Positions 9,022 through 18,074 are shown, numbered from the stretch's first letter. The stretch: 64,000 nt of DNA from Calothrix sp. PCC 7507 (GCF_000316575.1 NC_019682.1:1488001-1552000); one strand, 5' to 3'. The notes: generated by a model not told the origin, from the sequence alone. Numbers and translations: made by a program.

Positions 9022-10167
9022 TTACCGCTTTTTCTGGGCTTGAATCTTATCAAAAACGCCCCCATCTGCAAAAAACTTCTTGTCTATGGCGTCCCAACCA
9101 CCAAAGTCTTTGACTGTACCCAGAGTTTTTACCTTGGGAAATTTATCCGCAACTTCCTTGGATTGGGCTAATGTCTCATCCACAGTTCGGAATCCCAATT
9201 TGACAAACTCTTGTTGTGCTTCTGGAGTGTAGAGGAATTTGACAAAGGCTTCTGCAACCTCACGAGTGCCGTGCTTATCGACGTTTTTGTCTACTACAGC
9301 AATGGGATTGTCAATTGAGATATTCACATCAGGAATGACATACTCAACTTTTTGTCCCTTTTGTTGTGCCAAGATAATTTCGTTTTCATAGTTGATCAAG
9401 GCATCTCCTTGACCCTGCTTGGCGAATGTATCCGTGGCTTCACGGGCATCCTTGGTTAGGATTGGTACATTGTTATAAACTTTGGTCACAAATGCAGTGG
9501 CTTTAGTATCATCGCCACCAGTTTTAATCACAGAATTCCACAGCGCTAGGAAATTCCACTTGGCAATCCCGGAAGTTTTGGGATCGGCGGTAATCAGTTT
9601 GACTCCGTCTTTTTGTAAATCTGTCCAGGTTTTGATACCTTTAGGGTTTCCTGGGCGAGTAATTAATGCTGCTACCGATTTAGAAACAATGCCGTCGTTA
9701 GGAACTTCTTTCTCCCATCCAGGCTGAATTAGTCCTGCTTTCTCAATCTTTTGGGTATCTCCAGCTAGTGCTAAGTGGACAACATCTGCTTCTAAACCAT
9801 CAATGACAGCACGAGTTTGAGAACCAGAACCGCCATAGCTTTGCTTGAAGGTGATAGTTTGGTTATGTTCTTGCTTCCACTTGTCTATAAACTTGGGAAT
9901 AATGGCTTCGTGAGCTGCTTTGGTGACTGCAAAAGAAACTAGTGTTAGTTCCACATTTTGTTTGTTGGCAGCCGCCGGACTAGCTGCTGGGGTTTCAGTG
10001 CTAGAATTACCTCCGTTCCCACCGGAGCAGGCTGCTAGCGCCACACTCAAGACTGTCCCTACCAAAAAGAGTGATACAAAGCCTTTGAGCGAATTGAGCC
10101 TGAACCGATGTGTGATCCGCTCAGTGATTAATTGCGATCGCTTCAGGGGGCGCTGCCAAAAATTCAT
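9022..10167 (-). CDS. sbpA: Periplasmic sulfate-binding lipoprotein
   Basis: A 381-residue substrate-binding protein of the sulfate importer. It has an N-terminal signal with lipobox LAAC (cysteine near residue 47), so it is likely membrane-anchored. Binding segments seen: SYGGSGSQTRAVIDGLEADV, DPKTSGIAKWNFLALW, GQGDALINYENE and NPIAVVDKNVDKHGTREVAE. An upstream GGAG and ATG 10167 fix the start. A strong copy of the ACGGT-N14-ACCGT dyad lies 24 bp upstream. It is the only one of the three paralogues transcribed in the cysT/cysW direction. Confidence 0.93.
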   Translation of the reverse strand: MNFWQRPLKRSQLITERITHRFRLNSLKGFVSLFLVGTVLSVALAACSGGNGGNSSTETPAASPAAANKQNVELTLVSFAVTKAAHEAIIPKFIDKWKQEHNQTITFKQSYGGSGSQTRAVIDGLEADVVHLALAGDTQKIEKAGLIQPGWEKEVPNDGIVSKSVAALITRPGNPKGIKTWTDLQKDGVKLITADPKTSGIAKWNFLALWNSVIKTGGDDTKATAFVTKVYNNVPILTKDAREATDTFAKQGQGDALINYENEIILAQQKGQKVEYVIPDVNISIDNPIAVVDKNVDKHGTREVAEAFVKFLYTPEAQQEFVKLGFRTVDETLAQSKEVADKFPKVKTLGTVKDFGGWDAIDKKFFADGGVFDKIQAQKKR

Positions 10168-10191
10168 GCCAAATTCTCCTCTATAAAATCT

Positions 10192-10215
10192 ACGGTTATT
10201 TGAGATAAATACCGT
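10192..10215. promoter_or_regulatory. Putative sulfur-regulon operator upstream of sbpA
   Basis: Perfect dyad ACGGT, spacer TATTTGAGATAAAT (14 bp), ACCGT. The half-site spacing equals that at ssuD. It begins 25 bp upstream of the sbpA ATG, a position that could overlap the promoter or 5' leader. Confidence 0.55.
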
Positions 10216-10350
10216 ATATACACTTTATGCTAATAGATGATTGCAGGTATCACCTAGAAAATGCAAGAAAAAAACTGCGTCTTCTTGGTAAAGAATAGGG
10301 TGATTCTAGCAGTTCTCTGTGCAATTAAAAATACTCTGATTTTAAATAGT

Positions 10351-10479
10351 TAGGACTTACGCACTGTACAAATTAATTAAACAGACTCACGAGGAGGGCA
10401 CAGCAGTGCTGTGCCCCTAAGATATGTGTGATTTTAAAACAATGCATGTTTAGTTTTTCCTGTCAATGCGTGAGTCCTA
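10351..10479. mobile_element. MITE-like element, TIR TAGGACTTACGCA
   Basis: A 129-bp non-coding element between TAGGACTTACGCA at 10351 and TGCGTGAGTCCTA at 10479. An internal palindrome, GGGCACAGCAGTGCTGTGCCC, lies near 10397. Related termini occur at 46551-46671 and 62128-62217. It lies between sbpA and the second sulfate-binding gene. Confidence 0.7.
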
Positions 10480-10688
10480 AATCATAGTGTTGTTAATCCA
10501 TAAATTCGTTAATTCCGAATCAACGAATTATGTCCGCATTTCCCGATAGATAAAGCGGAGTTTTTGTGTAATAAACCTCTTGATTTGTCTAGTACCATCT
10601 GATACTCTGTTTTTTCATAGAAGAGTATACCACTGTACTCTGATAGAGTTTGCGTTGTTTAAATTAATTATTGAGCAAATCGTATTCC

Positions 10689-11849
10689 ATGACACACCAA
10701 GCACCAAATAAGCCGAAATTTATCCAAGTGGTAAATTCACAAGTTTTAAGAACAGTGCAGCAACTATCAACACAGTTCAAAGCTTCTTCAACGCAAACCT
10801 CAGCTTTACTATTAGCAGCGGGCTTAGGCTTAAGCACTTTGCTTCCTGTTTATGCAACAACTACAGCTTCACAAGCTGAGTCTGTTAAGCAGAAAACTCA
10901 ACTCATTAGCCAAAAAGGCAGCAAAGAAATCACCTTGGTTTCTTATGCTGTGACGAAAGCTGCTTATGAGAAAATCATTCCCCAGTTTGTGGCTAAGTGG
11001 AAGAAAGACAAAGGACAAGATGTAGTGATTCGGGAGAGCTATGGTGGTTCTGGCTCTCAAACCCGTGCAGTGATTGATGGGTTATCAGCAGATGTTGTAG
11101 CACTAGCACTGGCGTTAGATACAAAAAAAATTGAACAAGCAGGCTTGATTAAGCCAGGTTGGGAGAAAAAACTGCCGAATAACTCAATCGTTACTCACTC
11201 AGTGGTTGCTCTAGAAACCCGTGCAGGTAATCCGAAAAAGATTAAAACTTGGGCAGATTTAACCAAACCAGGAATTAAGATTGTCACCGCCAACCCCAAG
11301 ACTTCTGGTGGTGCGAGGTGGAATTTCTTGGCTTTGTGGGGTGCGATCGCTAAAAATGGTGGTAATGATGCCAAAGCACTAGACTACGTTACCCAAGTCT
11401 TTAAGAACGTTGCGGTGTTACCCAAAGATGCACGGGAATCTAGCGATGTCTTCTACAAAAAAGGTCAGGGAGACGTGCTGCTGAACTACGAAAACGAAGT
11501 CATCTTAGCCGCACAACAAGGAAAGACAGACACATCTTACGAAGTTCCCGGAGTCAACATTTCCATAGATGCTCCAGTAGCAGTTGTGGATAAGAATGTC
11601 GATAAGCACGGTACTCGCGAAGTTTCCGAAGCTTTCGTCAAGTTCTTGTTCACTCCAGAAGCACAACGCGAGTTTGCTAAAGTTGGTTTTCGACCAGTTA
11701 ATTCCACTGTGGCAAAAGAAGTAGGAAGTAAATTCCCCAAAATCTCCAAACTTTATACAGTCGGAGACTTAGGCGGCTGGGATGGTGTGCAGAAAAAATT
11801 CTTTGATGATGGTGCAATCTTTGACAAAATTCAAAGTGGAAAACGCTAA
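10689..11849 (+). CDS. Sulfate-binding protein paralogue 2
   Basis: A 386-residue periplasmic sulfate/thiosulfate-binding protein. It has a signal-like hydrophobic segment (TSALLLAAGLGLSTLLPVYA, about residues 38-57) but no lipobox, unlike sbpA. The binding segments SYGGSGSQTRAVIDG, PKTSGGARWNFLALW and GQGDVLLNYENE are intact. ATG 10689 is preferred; TTG 10671 is an alternative. Upstream, ATACTC-N15-GAGTAT (10602-10628) and GAGTA-N8-TACTC (10623-10640) form dyads that differ from the sbpA operator, so regulation may differ. It is tandem with the next gene. Confidence 0.9.
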   Translation: MTHQAPNKPKFIQVVNSQVLRTVQQLSTQFKASSTQTSALLLAAGLGLSTLLPVYATTTASQAESVKQKTQLISQKGSKEITLVSYAVTKAAYEKIIPQFVAKWKKDKGQDVVIRESYGGSGSQTRAVIDGLSADVVALALALDTKKIEQAGLIKPGWEKKLPNNSIVTHSVVALETRAGNPKKIKTWADLTKPGIKIVTANPKTSGGARWNFLALWGAIAKNGGNDAKALDYVTQVFKNVAVLPKDARESSDVFYKKGQGDVLLNYENEVILAAQQGKTDTSYEVPGVNISIDAPVAVVDKNVDKHGTREVSEAFVKFLFTPEAQREFAKVGFRPVNSTVAKEVGSKFPKISKLYTVGDLGGWDGVQKKFFDDGAIFDKIQSGKR

Positions 11850-12011
11850 TTCATTAATAGTTTTTATCCACTTTTAGTTGCAGACATCAACCCAACAAAA
11901 AGCAGTATTACCCATTGAGAGCAAGAGATAGCAGAGGAGTTACCTATCAGCCTTCTCGAAATTCTCTGCTCTCTAATACTTTTGTCTAGCCTCTAGTCAA
12001 GATAGTAGCTC

Positions 12012-13175
12012 ATGAAATATTTTCCACCCGAAAAGCTGAAATTCCTCAAATTGGCTAATTCAGAAATTTTAGGTTTTGTCAGTCAACTATTTCTACCCTT
12101 GAAACCGACTTCAACAAAGACATCTGCTTTACTGATGGTAGCAGGCGTTGGTTTAAGTTTGGGTATTCCTAATGGTGCGATCGCTAATACCTCTCCAACT
12201 CTACAATCTCAGCAAAAGACTCTACTAATTAGCCAAAAGTCTAATAATGTCCAGTTGAACTTAGTTTCTTTTTCCGTAACGCAAGCCGCCTACGAAAAAA
12301 TCATTCCTCAGTTTGTAGCGAAATGGAAGCGAGAAAAAGGTCAGGATGTAGTTTTTAAGCAAAGCTATGGTGCTTCTGGTTCCCAGGCTCAAGCTGTAAT
12401 TAATGGGTTAGAAGCTGATGTAGTTGGTTTGTCTTTGGCCCTAGATGTCAAAACAATTCAGGACGCAGGTTTGATTGAGGCTGGATGGGATCGAGAACTG
12501 CCAAATGGAAGTATAGTCACTCGTTCAGTAGTGGCCTTAGAAACCCGTCCCGGTAATCCGAAAAATATCCAGACTTGGGCTGATTTAGCGAAACCAGGAA
12601 TCAAAGTAATTACACCCCACCCTAAAACTTCTGGACTGGGGCGATGGAATTTTCTCACTTTGTGGGGAACAGTGACTCAGATAGGTGGTAGCGAAAACAA
12701 AGCCCGCGAATACGTCAGCCAAGTTTACAAAAATTCTCCCATTTTACCCAAAAGCGCCCGGGAAGCCACCGAGACTTTTTTCAAGAAAGGTCAAGGAGAT
12801 GTATTGATTAATTATGAAAATGAGGTAATTTGGGCAAAACAAACAGGTCAGGGAGCTTCTTCTTACGTGATTCCTAAGCTCAACCTCTCTATTGATAACC
12901 CAGTTGCAATAGTTGATAAGAATGTCAATAAGCACGGTACGCGCGAGGTGGCTGAAGCGTTTGCCGAGTTCCTGTTCACCCCGGAAGCGCAACGAGAATT
13001 TACTAAAGTTGGGTTTAGACCAGTTGACCAAACTGTGGCTCGTGAAGTTGAAAAGCAGTTTCCTAAAGTTGATCGGCTGTTTTCAGTTGTAGATTTAGGA
13101 GGCTGGAATAGAGTGCAAAAAAAATTCTTTGACAATAAGGCAATTTTCGATCAGATTCAAAGTAGCAAACGTTAA
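12012..13175 (+). CDS. Sulfate-binding protein paralogue 3, with altered binding loops
   Basis: A 387-residue homologue of the upstream gene, with a signal-like segment (SALLMVAGVGLSLGIPNGA) and no lipobox. The ligand loops differ from both paralogues: SYGASGSQAQAVINGL in place of SYGGSGSQTRAVIDGL, and PKTSGLGRWNFL in place of PKTSGGARWNFL. In the enterobacterial sulfate-binding protein these loops donate hydrogen bonds to the anion, so affinity or substrate may have shifted. This is inference. It is 162 bp downstream of paralogue 2 in the same direction and probably cotranscribed. Confidence 0.88.
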   Translation: MKYFPPEKLKFLKLANSEILGFVSQLFLPLKPTSTKTSALLMVAGVGLSLGIPNGAIANTSPTLQSQQKTLLISQKSNNVQLNLVSFSVTQAAYEKIIPQFVAKWKREKGQDVVFKQSYGASGSQAQAVINGLEADVVGLSLALDVKTIQDAGLIEAGWDRELPNGSIVTRSVVALETRPGNPKNIQTWADLAKPGIKVITPHPKTSGLGRWNFLTLWGTVTQIGGSENKAREYVSQVYKNSPILPKSAREATETFFKKGQGDVLINYENEVIWAKQTGQGASSYVIPKLNLSIDNPVAIVDKNVNKHGTREVAEAFAEFLFTPEAQREFTKVGFRPVDQTVAREVEKQFPKVDRLFSVVDLGGWNRVQKKFFDNKAIFDQIQSSKR

Positions 13176-13217
13176 TAAAATCTTTTTCCCTGACTTTTAA
13201 TAGTAATCAGTGCATGA

Positions 13218-13297
13218 TAAACCACATCTATTTTGAGAACCATAGTTTTTAAAAGTAGGGGGAGCATCTTGCTCCCTACTAGTAGTAGCTGGCAAGA
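13218..13297 (+). repeat. 80-bp inverted repeat, left copy, flanking the TauE-like gene
   Basis: Matches the reverse complement of 14954-15033 with only a couple of mismatches. It contains the palindrome GGGGGAGCATCTTGCTCCC. Together the two copies bracket about 1.66 kb holding the TauE/SafE gene. Confidence 0.8.
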
Positions 13298-13660
13298 CTT
13301 CCCTGCGGGACGCTACGCGTAGCTTGCTGCCACGAAGTGGTACGACAACGGTATCTCGGCTCCGCTCGGCACAAGTCAGTACAAGTCAGTCGAACGCTGC
13401 CCGCACTATAATAATTTTACGTTTTCGTCTGATAAAATTTAGCTGCACATCAGCTTATATAGCAATTCCCACATTGGTGAGGTACAGACAAAAAGAATTA
13501 ACCGCTGATAGAAGAGGATGGACGCGGATAAACGCAGATAAATTTGCACCTCACCAGACTAGAAAATGCTATATATTTAAACTTATCTTATTACCCTGCA
13601 AAAATAAAATATTTGTAGTTATCTATTGAACTGATATTTATTAGGTAATGTATTTTTTAG
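13290..13660. other. Non-coding spacer with palindromic debris
   Basis: Begins with GCAAGACTTCCCTGCGGG and a GCTACGCGTAGC palindrome of a kind common in Nostoc repeats. The remainder is AT-rich. A 101-codon open frame at 13324-13629 reads through this debris (RRGWTRINADKF) and is not credible as a gene. Confidence 0.5.
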
Positions 13661-13667
13661 CAATCCT

Positions 13668-14429
13668 TTAGCGTGCCACAAAGTCAAGCAAAGTCTTAAA
13701 CGCTAGAGTAATCACTGTAGTCAGAAAAATCCGCCGCAACCAGATATTGCTAAGTTTAAGGGCGACTCTTGAGCCAACAATGCCACCGATGAACATAGTA
13801 ATACTCAGCATAATACCTAATTTATAATCGACTATCCCACGTGTAATAAAGATGATAGTCGCAACCAACGAAGAAAAGATATTGATAAACTTTGTGTTTG
13901 CTATTGCTCCAACAAAAGTCATGCGAAAAAATGAAACATAGGCTGCTGTGAGCATTGTGACGTAGCCACCGCTAAAGAAACCTCCATAAATACCAAGTAC
14001 AAAAGTTGCCACGTATCCAGATGTTTCTGCTATTAGTGATGGTGTTTTTGTCGGTGAAACTATTCCAGCATTACGATTAGTAATTGAAAATGTGGCAACT
14101 ATAATCATCAAAATTGAGATAATCAGAGGCATTGATTTTACAGGCACAACTAGAACAAGTAACGCGCCAATAATTGAGCCTAAAAACGTGAGGACAATCA
14201 GTAGAGGCACACGACTGCTATCAATTGCTCTTTTACCAATAAAAGGTAATGTACCTCCTACACTCATAAAAGTTAATGCCATCATATTGGTTGCAAGAGC
14301 AGTGCGTGGTTCAATACTCAATTGCAACATCGCTGGAACGGTAATCAGGGAAGTACTTCCTGTAATGACGCTGATAACGCTTGTGAGAAAAAAAATGATG
14401 ATAAGTATGAATAGTTGAATAGTATCCAT
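13668..14429 (-). CDS. TauE/SafE family sulfite/sulfoacetate exporter-like permease
   Basis: A 253-residue integral membrane protein with about eight hydrophobic segments. The N-terminal repeat (FFLTSVISVITGSTSLITVPAM) and the internal glycine-rich segments (YGGFFSGGYVTML, GGIVGSRVALKL) match the TauE/SafE family, whose members export sulfite or organosulfonates. Placement beside three sulfate-binding proteins fits a sulfur role. It is enclosed by an 80-bp inverted repeat pair and has AT-rich flanks, so it may have moved in as a unit. Confidence 0.85.
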   Translation of the reverse strand: MDTIQLFILIIIFFLTSVISVITGSTSLITVPAMLQLSIEPRTALATNMMALTFMSVGGTLPFIGKRAIDSSRVPLLIVLTFLGSIIGALLVLVVPVKSMPLIISILMIIVATFSITNRNAGIVSPTKTPSLIAETSGYVATFVLGIYGGFFSGGYVTMLTAAYVSFFRMTFVGAIANTKFINIFSSLVATIIFITRGIVDYKLGIMLSITMFIGGIVGSRVALKLSNIWLRRIFLTTVITLAFKTLLDFVAR

Positions 14430-14506
14430 TGGAAATTTTGGAGGATGTCTTTATAAATACATTTTTTGCTATTTTTTACAAAAGCTAATAGGAATTTCCA
14501 GCCTTT

Positions 14507-14670
14507 ATATAGGACTAGTATTTGATTTTTGAAATATACGTAGGGTGTGTTAGCTTTCCCGTAGGGTAGCGTAACGCACCGTCCTAAGACTTTGGTGCGT
14601 TACGGACTCCGTCCTAACGCACCCTACAAATACGGAGATTTTTTCAGAAATCAAATATGATTCCTATATA
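14507..14670. mobile_element. MITE-like element, TIR ATATAGGACTNNTATTTGATTTNTGAA
   Basis: A 164-bp element starting ATATAGGACTAGTATTTGAT and ending with the complementary ATCAAATATGATTCCTATAT. The interior has palindromic GGTGCGTTACGGACTCCGTCC and GTAGGGTGTGTTAG / CTAACGCACCCTAC arms. Related ends occur at 19975-20105 and 22499-22742. It lies directly upstream of the TauE-like gene. Confidence 0.7.
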
Positions 14671-14822
14671 TTGAAAATACATGAGGCAATTAACTATAGC
14701 AATACCGATATAAATAAGTTTTAAATTGATAGAAAATACCAACTAAATTAGTAAAAAATTCAAATTAATTGGTATCAAAAAAGTTGGTAAAAAGTATAAT
14801 TAGTTGGTAAATAATCTAGAGA

Positions 14823-14880
14823 CGAAAATAAAATTCCCCATGAAAATAAAATTCCCCATTTAGACTTTCTAAATGGGGAA
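14823..14880 (-). terminator. Tandem duplication and hairpin terminator downstream of the chromo-barrel gene
   Basis: TTCCCCATTTAGA/TCTAAATGGGGAA forms a perfect stem at 14852-14880 with a short loop. On the minus strand it is followed by TTTTATTTTC, as expected for a Rho-independent terminator of the gene at 15041-16348. The unit GAAAATAAAATTCCCCAT is present twice in tandem at 14823-14858. Confidence 0.55.
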
Positions 14881-14953
14881 TAATATTTGGTTAACTCAGG
14901 ACTGACTAATGTCAAATTAAACCTTGTCCATTTTGAAATCTGGAGTGCGGGCA

Positions 14954-15033
14954 TCTTGCCCGCTACTACTAGTAGGGAGCAAGATGCTCCCCCTACTTTT
15001 AAAAACTATGGTTCTCAAAATATATGTGGTTTA
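14954..15033 (-). repeat. 80-bp inverted repeat, right copy
   Basis: Reverse complement of 13218-13297 with only a couple of mismatches. It ends 8 bp before the stop codon of the chromo-barrel gene, so it sits in that gene's 3' UTR. The preceding GCGGGCATCTTGCCCGC palindrome (about 14947-14963) also occurs near 62050. Confidence 0.8.
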
Positions 15034-15040
15034 ACTTGAG

Positions 15041-16348
15041 TTAGCGAATTACATCCTGATTAACCCATTCGTCATCGGATGAGTCATAACCAATATAATG
15101 AATAAAGAATTGCTTACCTTGAATTTTCTCAATAGTGGCAGAATACCAATCTTCATCGTCTTCATCCCACGCTTTTACTTTTTGACCCACTGTATATCCA
15201 CTATCATTGGATGATTCAAGCGCGCGGGTGCGAATTTCATCCTCACCAACCCATTCATCATAGGATGAACCATAACCGATGTAGTGAATAAAGAATTGAT
15301 CTTTTTCAATCTTCTCAATATTTGCTTGATACCAGTCTGCTTCTTCACTATCCCAAACTTCTATCGTTTTGCCCACTACATATTGATTGGAATCAGACTT
15401 GACGGCAGGTGAGACATCTTGGCGGGGCTGTTGTTGTGCTTCTTGTTGATTTTCTTCTTTGACTAAAGCATATGCTGCCAAAATTAAGCTCTGAGCTACA
15501 GTTTGAATCCCTGTATGCTCATAGTAATTAGTGGTTTGATCTAAGAAGGCTGCTACAAAATCTAAGTTGTCATCAGCAACTTGGATGAAATTACCCACAC
15601 TATTAAAAATTGATTGTGGGGTGATGCCTGTTTTAGATACTAAGTTATTCATCCAGCCTTGAACAGAGTTGAAAGCCTGAGTGATAAAACCAAATTTCTC
15701 ACTAGGGTTATTCCCTGGTAGAGAGTTCTGAACAGCTTGAAAAACAGGGTTTTGAGATATGATGCTGGTATCAGCACCGCTAATAATTCCCTGAATTTTG
15801 CTGAGAAAATCGGGGCCTAATGGGAGAATTCCATCTATACAAACTAATGCTCCCATTCGCATTAGAGAGGCATTTTTATAGTTGTTAGCGAGAGAATTAG
15901 CAAACTCTTGGGGGTTAGGTTGGGGAATGCCATTCAGTTTGGAGAAGGCAATAATTTCAACAGCAATTTTTAGTACTAAATCAATACTTTGAGTTATGTC
16001 TGCTTTAGGAGTAATTTTGCTTAAGAAAGAGAGAAAGCCGATTTTTTCACCAACTTTGTTAGCCAAAGCCGCTGCTGCCATAGCTGTATCTGCTTTGTCA
16101 ATAGTTTGATAAAGCTTGATTGCAGCCTGGTAGCCTTTTTGAGGATCTTGATATAGGTTAGTAGCGCGATCGCGTATTCTCTGAATGACTTTAGCATCAC
16201 TTTCGCCAGTGATTGCCCGGATGCTGTTGTCAAAACCGACTACATTATTCCACTCACCTGGTGCTACATAATCCAGTGCCTTTAAAACTTTGACGGTAAT
16301 ATTGTCAGTCGGTAGCTCGTCAACCAACTGAATAATTGATTTATCCAT
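15041..16348 (-). CDS. Protein with two C-terminal chromo-barrel/Tudor-knot domains
   Basis: 435 residues. The N-terminal about 300 residues are helical and of unknown family, followed by a Gln/Glu-rich linker. Two tandem repeats of about 50 residues occupy 328-435: VWDSEEADWYQANIEKI with FFIHYIGYGSSYDEWV, and AWDEDDEDWYSATIEKI with FFIHYIGYDSSDDEWV. The pattern (W, D/E-rich turn, WYxAxIEKI, FFIHYIGYxSSxDEWV) is that of the Tudor-knot/chromo-barrel fold of eukaryotic MRG/MSL3 proteins, which binds RNA or modified histones. The bacterial role is unknown. ATG 16348 start. Confidence 0.75.
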   Translation of the reverse strand: MDKSIIQLVDELPTDNITVKVLKALDYVAPGEWNNVVGFDNSIRAITGESDAKVIQRIRDRATNLYQDPQKGYQAAIKLYQTIDKADTAMAAAALANKVGEKIGFLSFLSKITPKADITQSIDLVLKIAVEIIAFSKLNGIPQPNPQEFANSLANNYKNASLMRMGALVCIDGILPLGPDFLSKIQGIISGADTSIISQNPVFQAVQNSLPGNNPSEKFGFITQAFNSVQGWMNNLVSKTGITPQSIFNSVGNFIQVADDNLDFVAAFLDQTTNYYEHTGIQTVAQSLILAAYALVKEENQQEAQQQPRQDVSPAVKSDSNQYVVGKTIEVWDSEEADWYQANIEKIEKDQFFIHYIGYGSSYDEWVGEDEIRTRALESSNDSGYTVGQKVKAWDEDDEDWYSATIEKIQGKQFFIHYIGYDSSDDEWVNQDVIR

Positions 16349-16633
16349 CAGCCGATCCTCAAAACCTCAAATGGTGTTTACAACAAGGTTCAGAGCAGCT
16401 CGCAATAACTACACGCCTGTTGCTATCGTAAGTTTGGCTAACAGACGCGCTATCTCGCTCACTGAACCTTATTGCTAGAGTTCCCTGACGTGAGACAAAA
16501 GTAATACCAATTTAAATAATGTTTGTGACACATGGATGATCTTGAAGGGCGGGGAAACCCCACCCCTACAATTTATCCGGCGCATTTTTTTGGCAAATTG
16601 GTATAAGTTCGATTTTGCTGATGAGGAAAATGT
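16349..16633. other. Upstream region of the chromo-barrel gene
   Basis: Holds the GGGCGGGGAAACCCCACCCC palindromic core near 16547 and otherwise nothing recognised. The promoter of the chromo-barrel gene should be here. Confidence 0.4.
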
Positions 16634-17404
16634 CTAATTGGATAGTGGTAAGCCGTCTTGAAAGACTAACAATTCTCCTGGTTTAATTGGTGTCCAGATT
16701 TCATTGTCAGTCAGGGGAGTAGTAGCAATAACAGCGACGCGATCGCTTGGTGAGGTCAATTCCCGAAAATCTACAGTCATGTCCTGATCAATCAAATGGG
16801 CAGCGGCAAAAGGTGCTTGTCGCACAATGTAATTAAGTTTAGTTGAGCAGTGGGCAAAAAAATGTTCTCCATCTGACAATAAGTAGTTAAATATACCTTG
16901 CTCTGCCAGATGTTCAGTTACTTTTTTTAGAACAGGGTAGAGTTTTTCTAGGGGTGGCTTACCTTCAGGAAAGCTTTGTCGTAATGTTTCTAAAATTACA
17001 CAGAATGCTTTTTCACTATCAGTGTTGCCGACAGCTTGATAAAAACCCATGTTTTCTGGATCAAAATCTGGCAAATTGCCGTTGTGGGCAAACACCCAAT
17101 ACCTTCCCCACAGTTCCCGTTGGAAAGGGTGACAGTTTTGGAGGGCAATTTTACCCTGAGTGGCTTTGCGGATATGAGCAATGACATGTTTCGAGTGGAT
17201 GGGATAGCGTCGCACCAAATCTGCTACTGGCGAGGTGACAGAGGGTTTGGCATCTAAAAAAATCCGACATCCTTTTTCTTCAAAAAAAACAATACCCCAA
17301 CCATCGCTATGATCGTCAGTTTTTCCTCCCCGTGCAGAAAATCCTTCAAAAGAAAAGCAAATATCGGTTGGAACATTGCAATTCATTCCCAGCAGTTGGC
17401 ACAT
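16634..17404 (-). CDS. Class II glutamine amidotransferase (YafJ-like)
   Basis: 256 residues with the N-terminal nucleophile Cys2 (MCQLLGMN), conserved DDHSDGWGIVF, AHIRKAT and FAHNGNLPDF segments of the Ntn-hydrolase glutaminase fold. No synthase domain is attached, as in YafJ. It should release ammonia from glutamine or hydrolyse a gamma-glutamyl bond; the acceptor is unknown. ATG 17404 is fixed because Cys must be residue 2. Neighbours give no pathway hint. Confidence 0.85.
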   Translation of the reverse strand: MCQLLGMNCNVPTDICFSFEGFSARGGKTDDHSDGWGIVFFEEKGCRIFLDAKPSVTSPVADLVRRYPIHSKHVIAHIRKATQGKIALQNCHPFQRELWGRYWVFAHNGNLPDFDPENMGFYQAVGNTDSEKAFCVILETLRQSFPEGKPPLEKLYPVLKKVTEHLAEQGIFNYLLSDGEHFFAHCSTKLNYIVRQAPFAAAHLIDQDMTVDFRELTSPSDRVAVIATTPLTDNEIWTPIKPGELLVFQDGLPLSN

Positions 17405-17542
17405 CGATGTTGCATCTTGAGAATTTTAGATTAATGCCTGTGGATTAACATACTTCAGAATGCAGCACTTGTTCTGGTGCGATCGCTTCAATCTGGAAAT
17501 TAATCGGAATTTGGCATGGGGACAAATACCACATTCCCTGAT

Positions 17543-17842
17543 TTATGCCAAAAGATGATAGCGACGAATGTCGGGGGGAGCAGCAACTAAACCGTCTAGT
17601 TTGGTGATTCCCGTTTGAAGATGGGGAGAGGCTAGATGAGCGTCAAGAGCTTCATTAGAAGACCATTCCTCTACAAAAGTGAAGTCTGTCGGGTCAGATT
17701 GGTTTTGCAAAAGTTCATACCTGATAGCACCTGCTTCTTGTCTTGTTGGTGCAATTAGCTCCAGTAGAACAGCTTTGAGTGCTTCTACTTTGTCGGGTAA
17801 AGCCACTATACGGGCAACAACGCGAATGGTTTGGTTTGTCAT
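17543..17842 (-). CDS. Antibiotic biosynthesis monooxygenase (ABM) domain protein
   Basis: A 99-residue single ferredoxin-like ABM domain: VVARIVALPDKVEALKAVL, then TRQEAGAIRYELLQ, FVEEWSSNEALDAHLASPH. It resembles YgiN-type quinol monooxygenases, dimeric cofactor-free oxidases. The true substrate is unknown. The start is ATG 17842. TTTGTTA/TTTGTCA heptamers lie directly upstream. Confidence 0.8.
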   Translation of the reverse strand: MTNQTIRVVARIVALPDKVEALKAVLLELIAPTRQEAGAIRYELLQNQSDPTDFTFVEEWSSNEALDAHLASPHLQTGITKLDGLVAAPPDIRRYHLLA

Positions 17843-17989
17843 TTGTTATTTGTTATTTGTCATTTGTCAAGAGTCAAATAGAATTGATTCAAAATCCAAG
17901 ATTTTAAAAATATCTGAGAGCCAGTGAATTTAAACGCGAGAATCAATCCAAAATCTAAAATTCTTGATTGAAGCCCCTGCATTTATAAG

Positions 17990-18064
17990 CCACTGCGGTG
18001 GACGGGTTCCCCGGCATAAAGCAAGTGGCGTGCGACGTGGCTCAATCTAAAATCCAAAATCCAA
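17990..18064. repeat. Palindromic repeat (GGGTTYCCC core) plus (AATCCAA)n
   Basis: CCACTGCGGTGGACGGGTTC continues to CCCGGCATAAAGCAAGTGG: short outer arms CCACT/AGTGG around a GGGTTCCCC core. The architecture matches the elements at 27858, 59767 and inside ileS. AATCCAAAATCC heptamer repeats follow, up to the mtnB stop. Confidence 0.6.
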
Positions 18065-18074
18065 AATCCAAAAT

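Noticed and set aside
13324-13629. 101-codon open frame on the plus strand
   Set aside because: It reads through palindromic repeat DNA and AT-rich spacer, and the translation has no protein-like pattern.
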